Shown here piece by piece: positions 1-5,934 of a DNA stretch of 10,723 nucleotides. How positions within the stretch are numbered: the first letter of the stretch is position 1; each line of letters opens with the position of its first letter. The notes below the pieces were generated by a model, which saw only the letters and a program-made list of their open reading frames with translations, did no database searches and had not been told where the DNA came from. The stretch comes from CAZCDM01 sp964497475 (GTDB lineage Bacteria; Planctomycetota; Phycisphaerae; SM23-33), in NCBI GenBank assembly GCA_964497475.1, contig CAZCDM010000079.1, positions 1 through 10,723 on the forward strand. Direction: 5' to 3'. A program made the translations under genes and the position numbers.

Positions 1-843
1 CTAGACGGAGATCGGCATTTTGATCGGCGGGCCGGGGTTGTAGTCGACGATCTCGAAATCGTCCGGCTGGTAGGAATAGATGTCGGCCGCCTTGCGGAGC
101 TTGAGCTTCGGCGAGTCAATCGTCGGGCGGGCGAGGTATTCCCTGACGGCTTCGATCTGGTCGAGGTAGATGTGCGTGTCGCCGGTATTGTGGACGAACT
201 CGTAGGGCGTGTAGCCGGTCTGCTGGGCGAGCATGTAGATAAAGGCCGAGTAAAACTGGATGTTGGCCGGCACGCCGACGGGATAGTCGGCCGAGCGCTG
301 CGTCAGCATGCCGCTCATGCGGCCGTCTGCATCGATATAGACCTGGAAGGTGTAATGGCAAGGCGGGAGGCGCATCTGGTCGATCTGGTTGGGGTTCCAG
401 TAGCTCACGAGGTGACGGCGGCCGAAGGGGTTGGTCGTGATCTGCTCCATGAGGTAGGCGAGCTGGTCGGCCCCGCCGGACTTGGTCTTGTAGTCGCCAT
501 CGAAGTGTCGCATCTGGAAGCCGTACACCGGGCCGAGATCGCCCGGCTCGAAGCCGTGCTCGGCCTCGAACTCTTCGCTGACCCAGGGCGTCCAGAACTT
601 CGCGCCGAGCTTGACGAGGTCGTCATTGTTCGCACTGCCGGACAGCAGCCAGATCAGCTCGGCAAAGACCGCCCGCGGCCAGAGCTTGCGCCGGGTGACC
701 AGCGGAAAAAACTCGTCGATGCGGTATCGCATCTGGCAGCCGAAGAGGCTGATCGTGCCCGTGCCCGTGCGGTCGGGGCGTTCGACGCCCTCGTCGAGAA
801 TGCGTTGGAGAACAGCGTCGTACGCGTCCATGATGTAGGCCAT
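1..843 (-). CDS. thyA: Thymidylate synthase ThyA (280 aa)
   Basis: Makes dTMP from dUMP using methylene-tetrahydrofolate as carbon donor and reductant; a cytosolic step in DNA precursor synthesis. Visible motifs: RTGTGT near residues 25-30, LGPVYG at 103-108, the double Arg of NPFGRR that binds the dUMP phosphate, catalytic Cys162 in LPPCHY, QRSADYPVGVPANI at 182-195 (with the conserved Asp and Asn), and GDTHIY at 221-226. The length is slightly above the usual 264 aa. The frame stays open upstream to 990, but the ATG at 843 is chosen because AAAGGAGG (850-857) lies 6 nt before it and the family N-terminus (AYDAVLQRILDEG) begins just after it. The stop is the first triplet of the window, so the gene is complete. 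It lies 67 bp after the GNAT gene and has its own promoter candidate. Identity is near certain. Confidence 0.96.
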   Translation of the reverse strand: MAYIMDAYDAVLQRILDEGVERPDRTGTGTISLFGCQMRYRIDEFFPLVTRRKLWPRAVFAELIWLLSGSANNDDLVKLGAKFWTPWVSEEFEAEHGFEPGDLGPVYGFQMRHFDGDYKTKSGGADQLAYLMEQITTNPFGRRHLVSYWNPNQIDQMRLPPCHYTFQVYIDADGRMSGMLTQRSADYPVGVPANIQFYSAFIYMLAQQTGYTPYEFVHNTGDTHIYLDQIEAVREYLARPTIDSPKLKLRKAADIYSYQPDDFEIVDYNPGPPIKMPISV

Positions 844-865
844 GCCGGGCCTCCTTTCCGCGTTC

Positions 866-894
866 ATCATAGGCGCACACCCCGGCCGGGGCAA
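866..894 (-). promoter_or_regulatory. Candidate thyA promoter
   Basis: On the minus strand TTGCCC (889-894) and TATGAT (866-871) are separated by exactly 17 bp. The -10 matches consensus at 5 of 6 positions and the -35 at 4 of 6. Transcription would start near 859, leaving a very short leader that still carries the AAAGGAGG ribosome site. A perfect 12-bp palindrome, CCCCGGCCGGGG (880-891), overlaps the -35 and part of the spacer. In GC-rich DNA such a palindrome may be chance. Confidence 0.45.
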
Positions 895-910
895 GATGGC
901 AGCAGGCTGG

Positions 911-1464
911 CTATTCGATCGTCCGTAATGCGGGATGATCCAGCTTGCGGGCCACCTCGGCCCAGGCGGCGCGGTCGGCCTCGTCGGCAATCTCCGGGAC
1001 GAACCCGGCCGAGAGATACAGGTTGATCGCCGGAATGCGAACCGTCTGCGTGCCGAGCATGGCGCGGACGTGGCCGAGGGTTTTCATGCGGACCAGGCAG
1101 GCGCCGAGCATGGGTCGGGCAGGCCCTGCCGGCAGTGCGGCGGCGTGATGGCCACCCAGTGCACCCGGCCCCACCGTCGCTTCGCGTGGTGCGGCTCGGG
1201 CCAAGCGGTACTCGTGCCGCACGGCTCACCGGCCGAGGTCAGCAGGAACATCATCCGCCGGGCCAGGGCGACTTCATCGCGGCCGAACTCTTTGTCGAAC
1301 CGCTGCGGCGAGTAGGTTTCCAGATCGTCCGATGCCCGCCAGATGCGCACCCACGCCGCCCGGTCGCCTGGCTGATAGAACCGCAACGTGTACCCGCCGG
1401 GCAGCGCAGCGGTGGGCAGGTTCCGCAGGTCCGGGCGGATCATCTTCACGGGTGTGTAGTTCAT
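911..1464 (-). pseudogene. GNAT-family N-acetyltransferase, frameshifted
   Basis: Family role: transfer of an acetyl group from acetyl-CoA to an amine; the substrate is unknown. The first part starts at the ATG at 1464 (NYTPVKMIRPDL) and runs through a typical GNAT N-terminal half (YTLRFYQPGDRAAWVRIW) to the acetyl-CoA-binding strand and loop (VHWVAITPPHCRQGL). It then leaves frame near 1120. The next frame continues the same fold at once with RPMLGACLVRMKTLG and the classic C-terminal motif TQTVRIPAINLYLSAGFVP, stopping at 911. Adding one base in the GGCCTGCCCGACC stretch (minus strand) restores one 184-aa protein reading RQGLARPMLG. Both halves look otherwise intact, so this is either a recent mutation or a sequencing/assembly error. 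The ATG overlaps the TGA of the upstream repressor (ATGA), which implies translational coupling. Confidence 0.8.
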
Positions 1465-2447
1465 GGGCGGATCACCGCCAGAACGGCCAGGGCCCATTCG
1501 ATCTGTTCGGCCGGGGTGGTGGTCGGCGCGACGGCCTCGTTGATCGGCACGAGGTGGACTGCCTGGCCTTCGGGATGGTAGAGCTTGCACGTTACGCCGA
1601 TGGCGCCGCGCAGTTGCACGACGGCCGCGTGCCCGGCCCGGGCAGGCCGATGCGGGCTGAGCACGACCAGGTCGCCGTGGCGGATTTCCGGGCTCATCGA
1701 CTCGCCGTCAATCCGCAGGGCGAAGCTCTCCGGCGCGAGGCGTTGCAGGTGTGGCGCGGCGAGGAACTCGGCCGTCCCGGCCGGGCCCATCGGCTCGCGC
1801 AGGGTGATGATCTGTACGGTCGGCTCGGGCGCGTCGGCGGTGGGGGTCTGCTGGCGGGCGTCGCTTCGAGTGGCCACCGCCGCGGCGTGACGATCGATCG
1901 CCTGACCCAGCGAAGAGAGGTCCTGCTCGTTCTCCTGCCACCACGCGAGCACGCCGGCAGCACTGCGACCGAGAATCGGAATCCACTGTCCGGTATCAAT
2001 CGCCGGCACGGCAGCAGGCTGGGCGGATGCATTTTTTCCGCGTGCAACCGACACGTCGTCACCGGCCGCGGAGGCTGTCTTGGCCGATGAGTCCGCTGCC
2101 TCCGGAAAGGCGAGCGTGCCTTCGAGAATCTCCAGGAACGCCGCCAGCGGCTCGGCCGACTCGGGCGACCTGGCCAGCAGCAGCGCCGCCCGCGCCAGCA
2201 CTGGATGATCGACCGGCACGGCTGCCGGTGCGTCCTCGCCAGTCAGCAACCAGCGGAGGTCCACCCCCGCAGCCCGGGCCATGTCCACCAACACGCCGGC
2301 CGGGGGCACGCGGTCGACCTCGTAATACTCATACGTACTCGGGGCCAGGCCCAGCATGCGAGCAAAGCGGCTCTTGCCGCGAGGTCCCGTCGTCTGCTGA
2401 CGAATCTGCTGCACGCGGAGGCAGATAGGTTCGGTAGGTTCGGTCAT
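1461..2447 (-). CDS. XRE-family repressor with S24 (LexA/CI-like) self-cleavage domain
   Basis: A 328-aa DNA-binding regulator. Residues about 11-71 form a helix-turn-helix of the Cro/CI type, with FARMLGLAPSTYEYYEVDRVPP followed by WLLTGE. The C-terminal S24 domain has the nucleophile Ser250 in DGESMSP and the general-base Lys288 in GVTCKLYH. Their 38-residue spacing is close to that of LexA (37). An Ala164-Gly165 bond in ILGRSAAGV sits where related repressors are cut, in the usual hydrophobic context. The distance from that bond to Ser250 is about 85 residues, far more than the roughly 34 of LexA, because of a Gln/Ala-rich insert around 170-225. By family, RecA-stimulated self-cleavage would relieve repression; this is inferred here. 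No phage genes are nearby. The gene heads a leftward run with the GNAT gene and possibly thyA. No strong ribosome site precedes the ATG (only CGGAAAAT). Confidence 0.88.
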   Translation of the reverse strand: MTEPTEPICLRVQQIRQQTTGPRGKSRFARMLGLAPSTYEYYEVDRVPPAGVLVDMARAAGVDLRWLLTGEDAPAAVPVDHPVLARAALLLARSPESAEPLAAFLEILEGTLAFPEAADSSAKTASAAGDDVSVARGKNASAQPAAVPAIDTGQWIPILGRSAAGVLAWWQENEQDLSSLGQAIDRHAAAVATRSDARQQTPTADAPEPTVQIITLREPMGPAGTAEFLAAPHLQRLAPESFALRIDGESMSPEIRHGDLVVLSPHRPARAGHAAVVQLRGAIGVTCKLYHPEGQAVHLVPINEAVAPTTTPAEQIEWALAVLAVIRP

Positions 2448-2472
2448 ATTTTCCGTAAACGCGAAATAAGCG

Positions 2473-2502
2473 TTGACTTTTTACGCAATCGCGTAATAAT
2501 GA
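2473..2502 (+). promoter_or_regulatory. Candidate rightward promoter with operator dyad in its spacer
   Basis: TTGACT (2473-2478) is a 5-of-6 match to the -35 consensus. A -10 lies in the AT-rich TAATAATGA run (2494-2502); the exact hexamer is ambiguous, with spacers of 15 to 18 bp possible. The perfect dyad TTACGCAATCGCGTAA (2481-2496; 6-bp arms, 4-bp spacer) sits between the two elements and touches the -10. That is the standard place for a repressor to block polymerase. The direction points to the 70-aa gene at 2663. The S24 repressor encoded beside it is the obvious candidate for binding here (inference). Confidence 0.5.
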
Positions 2503-2508
2503 TTTTAC

Positions 2509-2535
2509 CGTTCATGTAATAGTACGTTCACGCAA
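2509..2535. repeat. Tandem operator-like direct repeats
   Basis: CGTTCATGTAA (2509-2519) and CGTTCACGCAA (2525-2535) match at 9 of 11 positions and start 16 bp apart, about one and a half helical turns. A weaker relative, CGTAAACGCGAA, lies at 2454-2465 just before the repressor start codon. The shared core resembles the half-sites of the dyad at 2481-2496 (TTACGCAA). Together they look like a multi-site operator for a helix-turn-helix repressor. Confidence 0.45.
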
Positions 2536-2547
2536 GGGCGGGAGCAA
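2519..2547 (-). promoter_or_regulatory. Candidate leftward promoter of the S24 repressor gene
   Basis: On the minus strand TTGCTC (2542-2547) and TACTAT (2519-2524) are 17 bp apart, each a 4-of-6 match to consensus. One repeat (2525-2535) fills most of the spacer and the other abuts the -10, which fits autoregulation. The start would be near 2512, giving a leader of roughly 65 nt. Matches this weak can arise by chance; the placement relative to the repeats is the main support. Confidence 0.38.
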
Positions 2548-2639
2548 GAGAAACACCGGCCGCGGGTTGCTTTTGAATAATCGTGCCCACTGCACAGACA
2601 GGGTCAGCAGGCCTGCGGAGGCGTGGGAACCATTCGTAC

Positions 2640-2663
2640 ATGAAGCAGAAGGGACGTGTGTAA
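2640..2663 (+). other. Possible 7-codon leader ORF overlapping the next start
   Basis: ATG at 2640 opens a frame encoding MKQKGRV. Its TAA stop (2661-2663) shares its last base with the ATG of the 70-aa gene (TAATG). The frame contains the AAGGGA that serves as the ribosome site of that gene. No well-spaced ribosome site precedes it; GGAGG at 2617-2621 is 18 nt away. It may be chance. Confidence 0.2.
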
Positions 2664-2875
2664 TGTCAGGCCAATCCAGCCGAAAGCCAAAGTCGTCGGG
2701 CGATTCGTCGCCATCTAAACCCGCCCAGGAAGCCTCCTTCCGCAACGTGGATGTCAAAGCCATCGGGCGGATGCTCCACTGGTCGCTGGAACTTCTCGAC
2801 TGCCAGCGGGGGATGATCCTCTCAGCCCTGGAAGTCGTCGAGGGTCGCCAGCCGCCCGATCAGCCAGAGCCATAA
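2663..2875 (+). CDS. Small protein of unknown function (70 aa), divergent from the S24 repressor
   Basis: I do not recognise this protein. It begins MSGQSSRKPKSSG, with a polar Ser/Lys/Pro-rich first 25 residues that are probably disordered. A region likely to be helical follows (about 28-62: VDVKAIGRMLHWSLELLDCQ, then ILSALEVVEG), and the tail is Pro-rich. It has no signal peptide or membrane segment. The ATG at 2663 is preferred over a TTG at 2567 because AAGGGA (2649-2654) lies 8 nt upstream. It sits downstream of a promoter candidate with an operator dyad, so it may be the target of the neighbouring repressor. It ends 18 bp from the convergent membrane-protein gene. The start context and helical periodicity favour a real gene, but with no recognised homologue this is moderate. 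Confidence 0.5.
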   Translation: MSGQSSRKPKSSGDSSPSKPAQEASFRNVDVKAIGRMLHWSLELLDCQRGMILSALEVVEGRQPPDQPEP

Positions 2876-2893
2876 TCCCACCGCCAGCGTCCG

Positions 2894-3472
2894 TCACTGC
2901 CTCACAGACTCCGGCTGCCCAGGCTGCTTGCCGTGCGCAACTTCCGTCACGGCCCCTACCGCAGCCATGAACTGCGCCGGATCGGCCGGGGTCACCAGCA
3001 GCGGCTTGCGGTTCAACAGCCGGACCATCACCATCCCCTCCCGCCGCGTGATGTACACCTCCATGCTCTGAAGGTACTCGCTGCGGAATCCGCCGAAGGT
3101 TCCGAAAACGCGTCCCACACTGATCCCCTTGCCCACCTTTTGCGCCAACCGCCCCAGATCCATATCGCGAACCGCGCTCCGCTCGCCCAAGACACCGACG
3201 GGGATCAGTCGCCGGCGGTTCAGCCAGACCACCGCCACCCCCTGCCCGGAAACCTCAAACCCTCTCGGGCGGACAAAGCAATAGACCGCTGCAAACATCG
3301 CCGCCAGAACCACAACGCCCAGGCCCGCACAAAACCACACAAGCCAACTCGTATCGCCCATCATTCGCTCGAACCACACGAACGCCGCTATCCCCGGAAG
3401 CCCCAGCAGAAAAATACAAACCGTGCTCGCCCAGTACCCCGCGCTCATCGGCGCAATCGGAAAGAATCGCAC
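2894..3472 (-). CDS. Two-helix membrane protein with PH-like domain
   Basis: This 192-aa protein has two transmembrane segments (about residues 12-35 and 42-67). A soluble part follows that resembles bacterial PH-like domains fused to two helices: GFEVSGQGV, then RRRLIPVGVLGERSAVRDMDLGR, a Gly/Phe-rich GRVFGTFGGF, and a strand-rich end (VYITRREGMVMVRLL, LLVTPADPAQFMAAV). Such domains are known at membranes, but a specific function cannot be given. The start is uncertain. GTG at 3472 has AGGA only 1-2 nt away, which is too close, and ATG at 3448 has no ribosome site. In frame upstream, an ATT at 3511 overlaps the TAA of the preceding gene by one base and has GGGAGG exactly 6 nt before it, which would give 205 aa. 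It is the last gene of the S55/propeller operon. Confidence 0.72.
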   Translation of the reverse strand: MRFFPIAPMSAGYWASTVCIFLLGLPGIAAFVWFERMMGDTSWLVWFCAGLGVVVLAAMFAAVYCFVRPRGFEVSGQGVAVVWLNRRRLIPVGVLGERSAVRDMDLGRLAQKVGKGISVGRVFGTFGGFRSEYLQSMEVYITRREGMVMVRLLNRKPLLVTPADPAQFMAAVGAVTEVAHGKQPGQPESVRQ

Positions 3473-3510
3473 ATCCTGCGGCGTATCGGGTTCGTGTCCG
3501 TCGGCGTGAA

Positions 3511-5919
3511 TTACTCGCCTCCCTTGATCGTAATCGTCCGCCCGACGTAGCCCGCATTGCCGTAGAGGTCCTCAATCCGCAGCGTAATGCGATGCGGGCC
3601 GGGCGTGAGCTTATCGATCTCGAAGCCGAACCGCTCGGCCGGGGAATCGCACAGCCCGTCGGCCGGCAGAAAAGGCGTCCACTTGGTCGCACTGTCTACG
3701 GCGTAGCTCATCGCGACGATGCGGCTGGTCGCGTCGCGGGCCTGGCCCGATACCGCCACGCCGCGCCCCTCGATCTGCATCTGCAAGTCGTCCACGCCCG
3801 GCGGGGTATTATCGACGGTGAGCGGCTCGGAGAGCCGGTTCACCTGCCGGGCGGCCGGGACAGGGTTCGACGGCGAATCGCTCGCAATCACTCGCAGCTC
3901 ATAGCGGCCGTCGGCGGCCGTTCGCGTATCCCAGGTGTACTCGGGCTTGTCGAGTTCCCTCGCGATAGCCACCCACGTCGGATCATCGAGCGGGCGAGCC
4001 TGGATCTCGAATTGCAGGGTATCCTTGTTTGGGTCGGCCGCGGCGATCTTGATCTCGCGGTAGAGCTTCGTCGGCTGTTTGGTGCTGTTGTCCTTGTCGA
4101 CAGCCTCGACGGTCACAGCCGTGATCGTCGGCGGGAGGTTCGGCACCTGGAAAATCACCTCCACGCCGCCGGCGACCGGCGATGCCTTGCCGTCACCCCG
4201 CAGCGTGAGGCGATACTGCAAAAACCGCCCGGCCGGGCTGCCGATGGGCAGATAACCGCTCTCGGCGGGCGAATCCTTCGACCAACTGCTCCAGCCGCCC
4301 TTGTCCGGGTCAGCCACGTTGCCGCTCCGCGTGGAAATACTGAGCTTCGTCTTCGGCAAGGCGGAATAGACCAGCCGCACCGTGCCCCACTGGGCGATCT
4401 GCCCGGCGTCGTGCGGCTTGCTGACGAGCGTGCCCTTGCGGGCGAGGTCGCTGCCGATCACGCCGACCGCGCCTGCATTGGCCGTCGCGAAGGCCAGCCC
4501 ATCCGGCATGGTCGCCAGGCTCGTAACCTGCCTGGCCGAGATGTCCGCTACCTCGCCGGCCAGTTGGCCGTCCAGCGTGACGAAAAGAATCCGCCCGTCG
4601 GGGCCGGTGGCCAGTTCCAGCCGATCGCCACGGCGAACCATATCGTAGAACATCACCGGCCGGCGGAGCAGCGTCGTGACGATGCCCTCGCTGTCGATGT
4701 GATAGACCGCATTGCCCTGCCCGCTGGGCGCGGCCGCTCCGGCCGGACCCGACGAACCACGCGAACGCGAACCGCGAGCTTTGACGACGAGTTGCTTATT
4801 GGCCAGCCGCTTGGCGATGGTGCGACGGAGCTGGGTTTTCTCGTCGGCCACGGCTTGAGCCGGCTCGTCGGCAGCGGCGCCGGCCCCGCCGGAGGCTGAG
4901 ATGTTCTGCGGAACCTGCGCCTGGGCTGCAAGAGCCTGGGGCTGCGACGGTTCAGGAGCATCGGCCGGTGCCGAGGCAGCCTGGTCGGCCGGGGCACTCG
5001 CCGGGGTGCTCGTCTCGGCCGGTGCTTCGGCAGCTTGCTTCTCGTCGGCCGGCGCATCATCCTCTTCCGCGGCCGGCTCGTCAGTCTCGGCCGGGTCGGC
5101 GCGACCCGTCTTGCCGCCGGTCGGCGTGTCCTTGCCGTTGACCTTCGAGACATCGCCGGTGATGACCCACGCCCCGCCGGCGCCATCGGACAGCACGGTG
5201 GGGACCTCGGCCTCGGACGCATCGAGCAGGACGTGAGCCGTTTTGGCCACCGGGTCGATCCGCAGGACCAGGCCCGTGGTGTCCGTGCCGGCCAGCAGCG
5301 TGCCGGCCGATTCGGCGTCGAGGGACAAAATGTTCTTCGCCAACTCCCGGGCCTCGTAGACTACCTCGGCCGAGGACTTATCGAGCGAGACATCGATGCG
5401 GACGACCCGCCCGTCCGGCCCGGTGGCCAGATAGAGGGAATCGCCGAGAAGCTCGATGGCCCAAATGTAGCGGACGGCCTGGTGCTGGTAGATCACGCGG
5501 GCCTTGCCGTCGGCGTCGATGGCGTACAGCCCCGCGCCATCGCCTCCGCCACCGGCGAGCAGTTGCCCATTGCACACGGCCAGGCTGCTGACGAACGTCG
5601 CGGGAATACTCGCCCACGGCCGGGCCGGGGCCTGGCCGTCGGTGAGCTTCCATATCTGTCCGTCGCTTCCGCTGCCGGCGTAGATCGTCTTGCCATCAAC
5701 AGCCAGACAGCCGACCACCGTCGGTGCCTTGCCGCCGGGCAGGAGGATTTCGACCTTGCGGGCCAGCGTCACATCGCCGTGGGTATCGACCACGGTATCG
5801 CTGCGGTCGGCCTGGGCGAAGTCTTTCTCGCTCTGCTGCAGCCAGAGCTGCGGCTGGACCGCCCGGGCCGAGCCTATCCAGGCCGTCGCGAGCATCACAG
5901 TCACTGCCAGTCGTTTCAT
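3511..5919 (-). CDS. Exported beta-propeller protein with C-terminal beta-sandwich-like domains
   Basis: An 802-aa protein with a Sec signal peptide (MKRLAVTVML, cut likely after ARA at residue 20). Residues about 60-260 and 400-510 contain blade-like repeats of the WD40/NHL/PQQ style, such as IYAGSGSDGQIWKL, LYLATGPDGRVVRID and LELATGPDGRILFVTLDG. A low-complexity Ala/Pro/Glu/Asp-rich stretch (about 262-400) splits the propeller. The C-terminal part (510-802) looks like successive beta-sandwich modules: GGWSSWSKDS with SPAGRFLQYRLTL, then VPNLPPTITAVTVE, then VDNTPPGVDDL, ending with HRITLRIEDLYGNAG. It is probably periplasmic or surface-bound and binding or structural; no catalytic motif is seen. 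AAAGGA 6 nt before the ATG supports the start. It follows the S55 gene by 15 bp. The ligand is unknown. Confidence 0.8.
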   Translation of the reverse strand: MKRLAVTVMLATAWIGSARAVQPQLWLQQSEKDFAQADRSDTVVDTHGDVTLARKVEILLPGGKAPTVVGCLAVDGKTIYAGSGSDGQIWKLTDGQAPARPWASIPATFVSSLAVCNGQLLAGGGGDGAGLYAIDADGKARVIYQHQAVRYIWAIELLGDSLYLATGPDGRVVRIDVSLDKSSAEVVYEARELAKNILSLDAESAGTLLAGTDTTGLVLRIDPVAKTAHVLLDASEAEVPTVLSDGAGGAWVITGDVSKVNGKDTPTGGKTGRADPAETDEPAAEEDDAPADEKQAAEAPAETSTPASAPADQAASAPADAPEPSQPQALAAQAQVPQNISASGGAGAAADEPAQAVADEKTQLRRTIAKRLANKQLVVKARGSRSRGSSGPAGAAAPSGQGNAVYHIDSEGIVTTLLRRPVMFYDMVRRGDRLELATGPDGRILFVTLDGQLAGEVADISARQVTSLATMPDGLAFATANAGAVGVIGSDLARKGTLVSKPHDAGQIAQWGTVRLVYSALPKTKLSISTRSGNVADPDKGGWSSWSKDSPAESGYLPIGSPAGRFLQYRLTLRGDGKASPVAGGVEVIFQVPNLPPTITAVTVEAVDKDNSTKQPTKLYREIKIAAADPNKDTLQFEIQARPLDDPTWVAIARELDKPEYTWDTRTAADGRYELRVIASDSPSNPVPAARQVNRLSEPLTVDNTPPGVDDLQMQIEGRGVAVSGQARDATSRIVAMSYAVDSATKWTPFLPADGLCDSPAERFGFEIDKLTPGPHRITLRIEDLYGNAGYVGRTITIKGGE
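4720..5136 (-). repeat. Low-complexity Ala/Pro/Glu linker inside the propeller gene
   Basis: Encodes residues about 262-400 of the propeller protein. Acidic Ala/Pro/Glu runs (DEPAAEEDDAPADE) are followed by ASAPADQAASAPADAPEP and then a basic Arg/Ser/Gly piece (ARGSRSRGSSG). It interrupts the blade repeats and is likely an exposed loop or disordered segment. Confidence 0.6.
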
Positions 5920-5934
5920 GGGGATCCTTTCACG

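Noticed and set aside
844..990. N-terminal extension of thyA
   Set aside because: The 49 extra residues do not resemble ThyA, and the start at 843 has a near-perfect ribosome site. The extension would also run into the GNAT gene.
1110..1130. Programmed frameshifting in the GNAT gene
   Set aside because: No slippery heptamer or clear downstream structure is visible, and GNAT enzymes are not known to need it. A mutation or error is simpler.
2448..2662. Prophage remnant
   Set aside because: Only a CI-like repressor and operator-like sites are seen; there is no integrase, attachment site, excisionase or structural gene in the window.
3592..4899. A 435-codon open frame on the plus strand
   Set aside because: Antisense shadow of the propeller gene; its sequence shows no domain and no ribosome site supports it.
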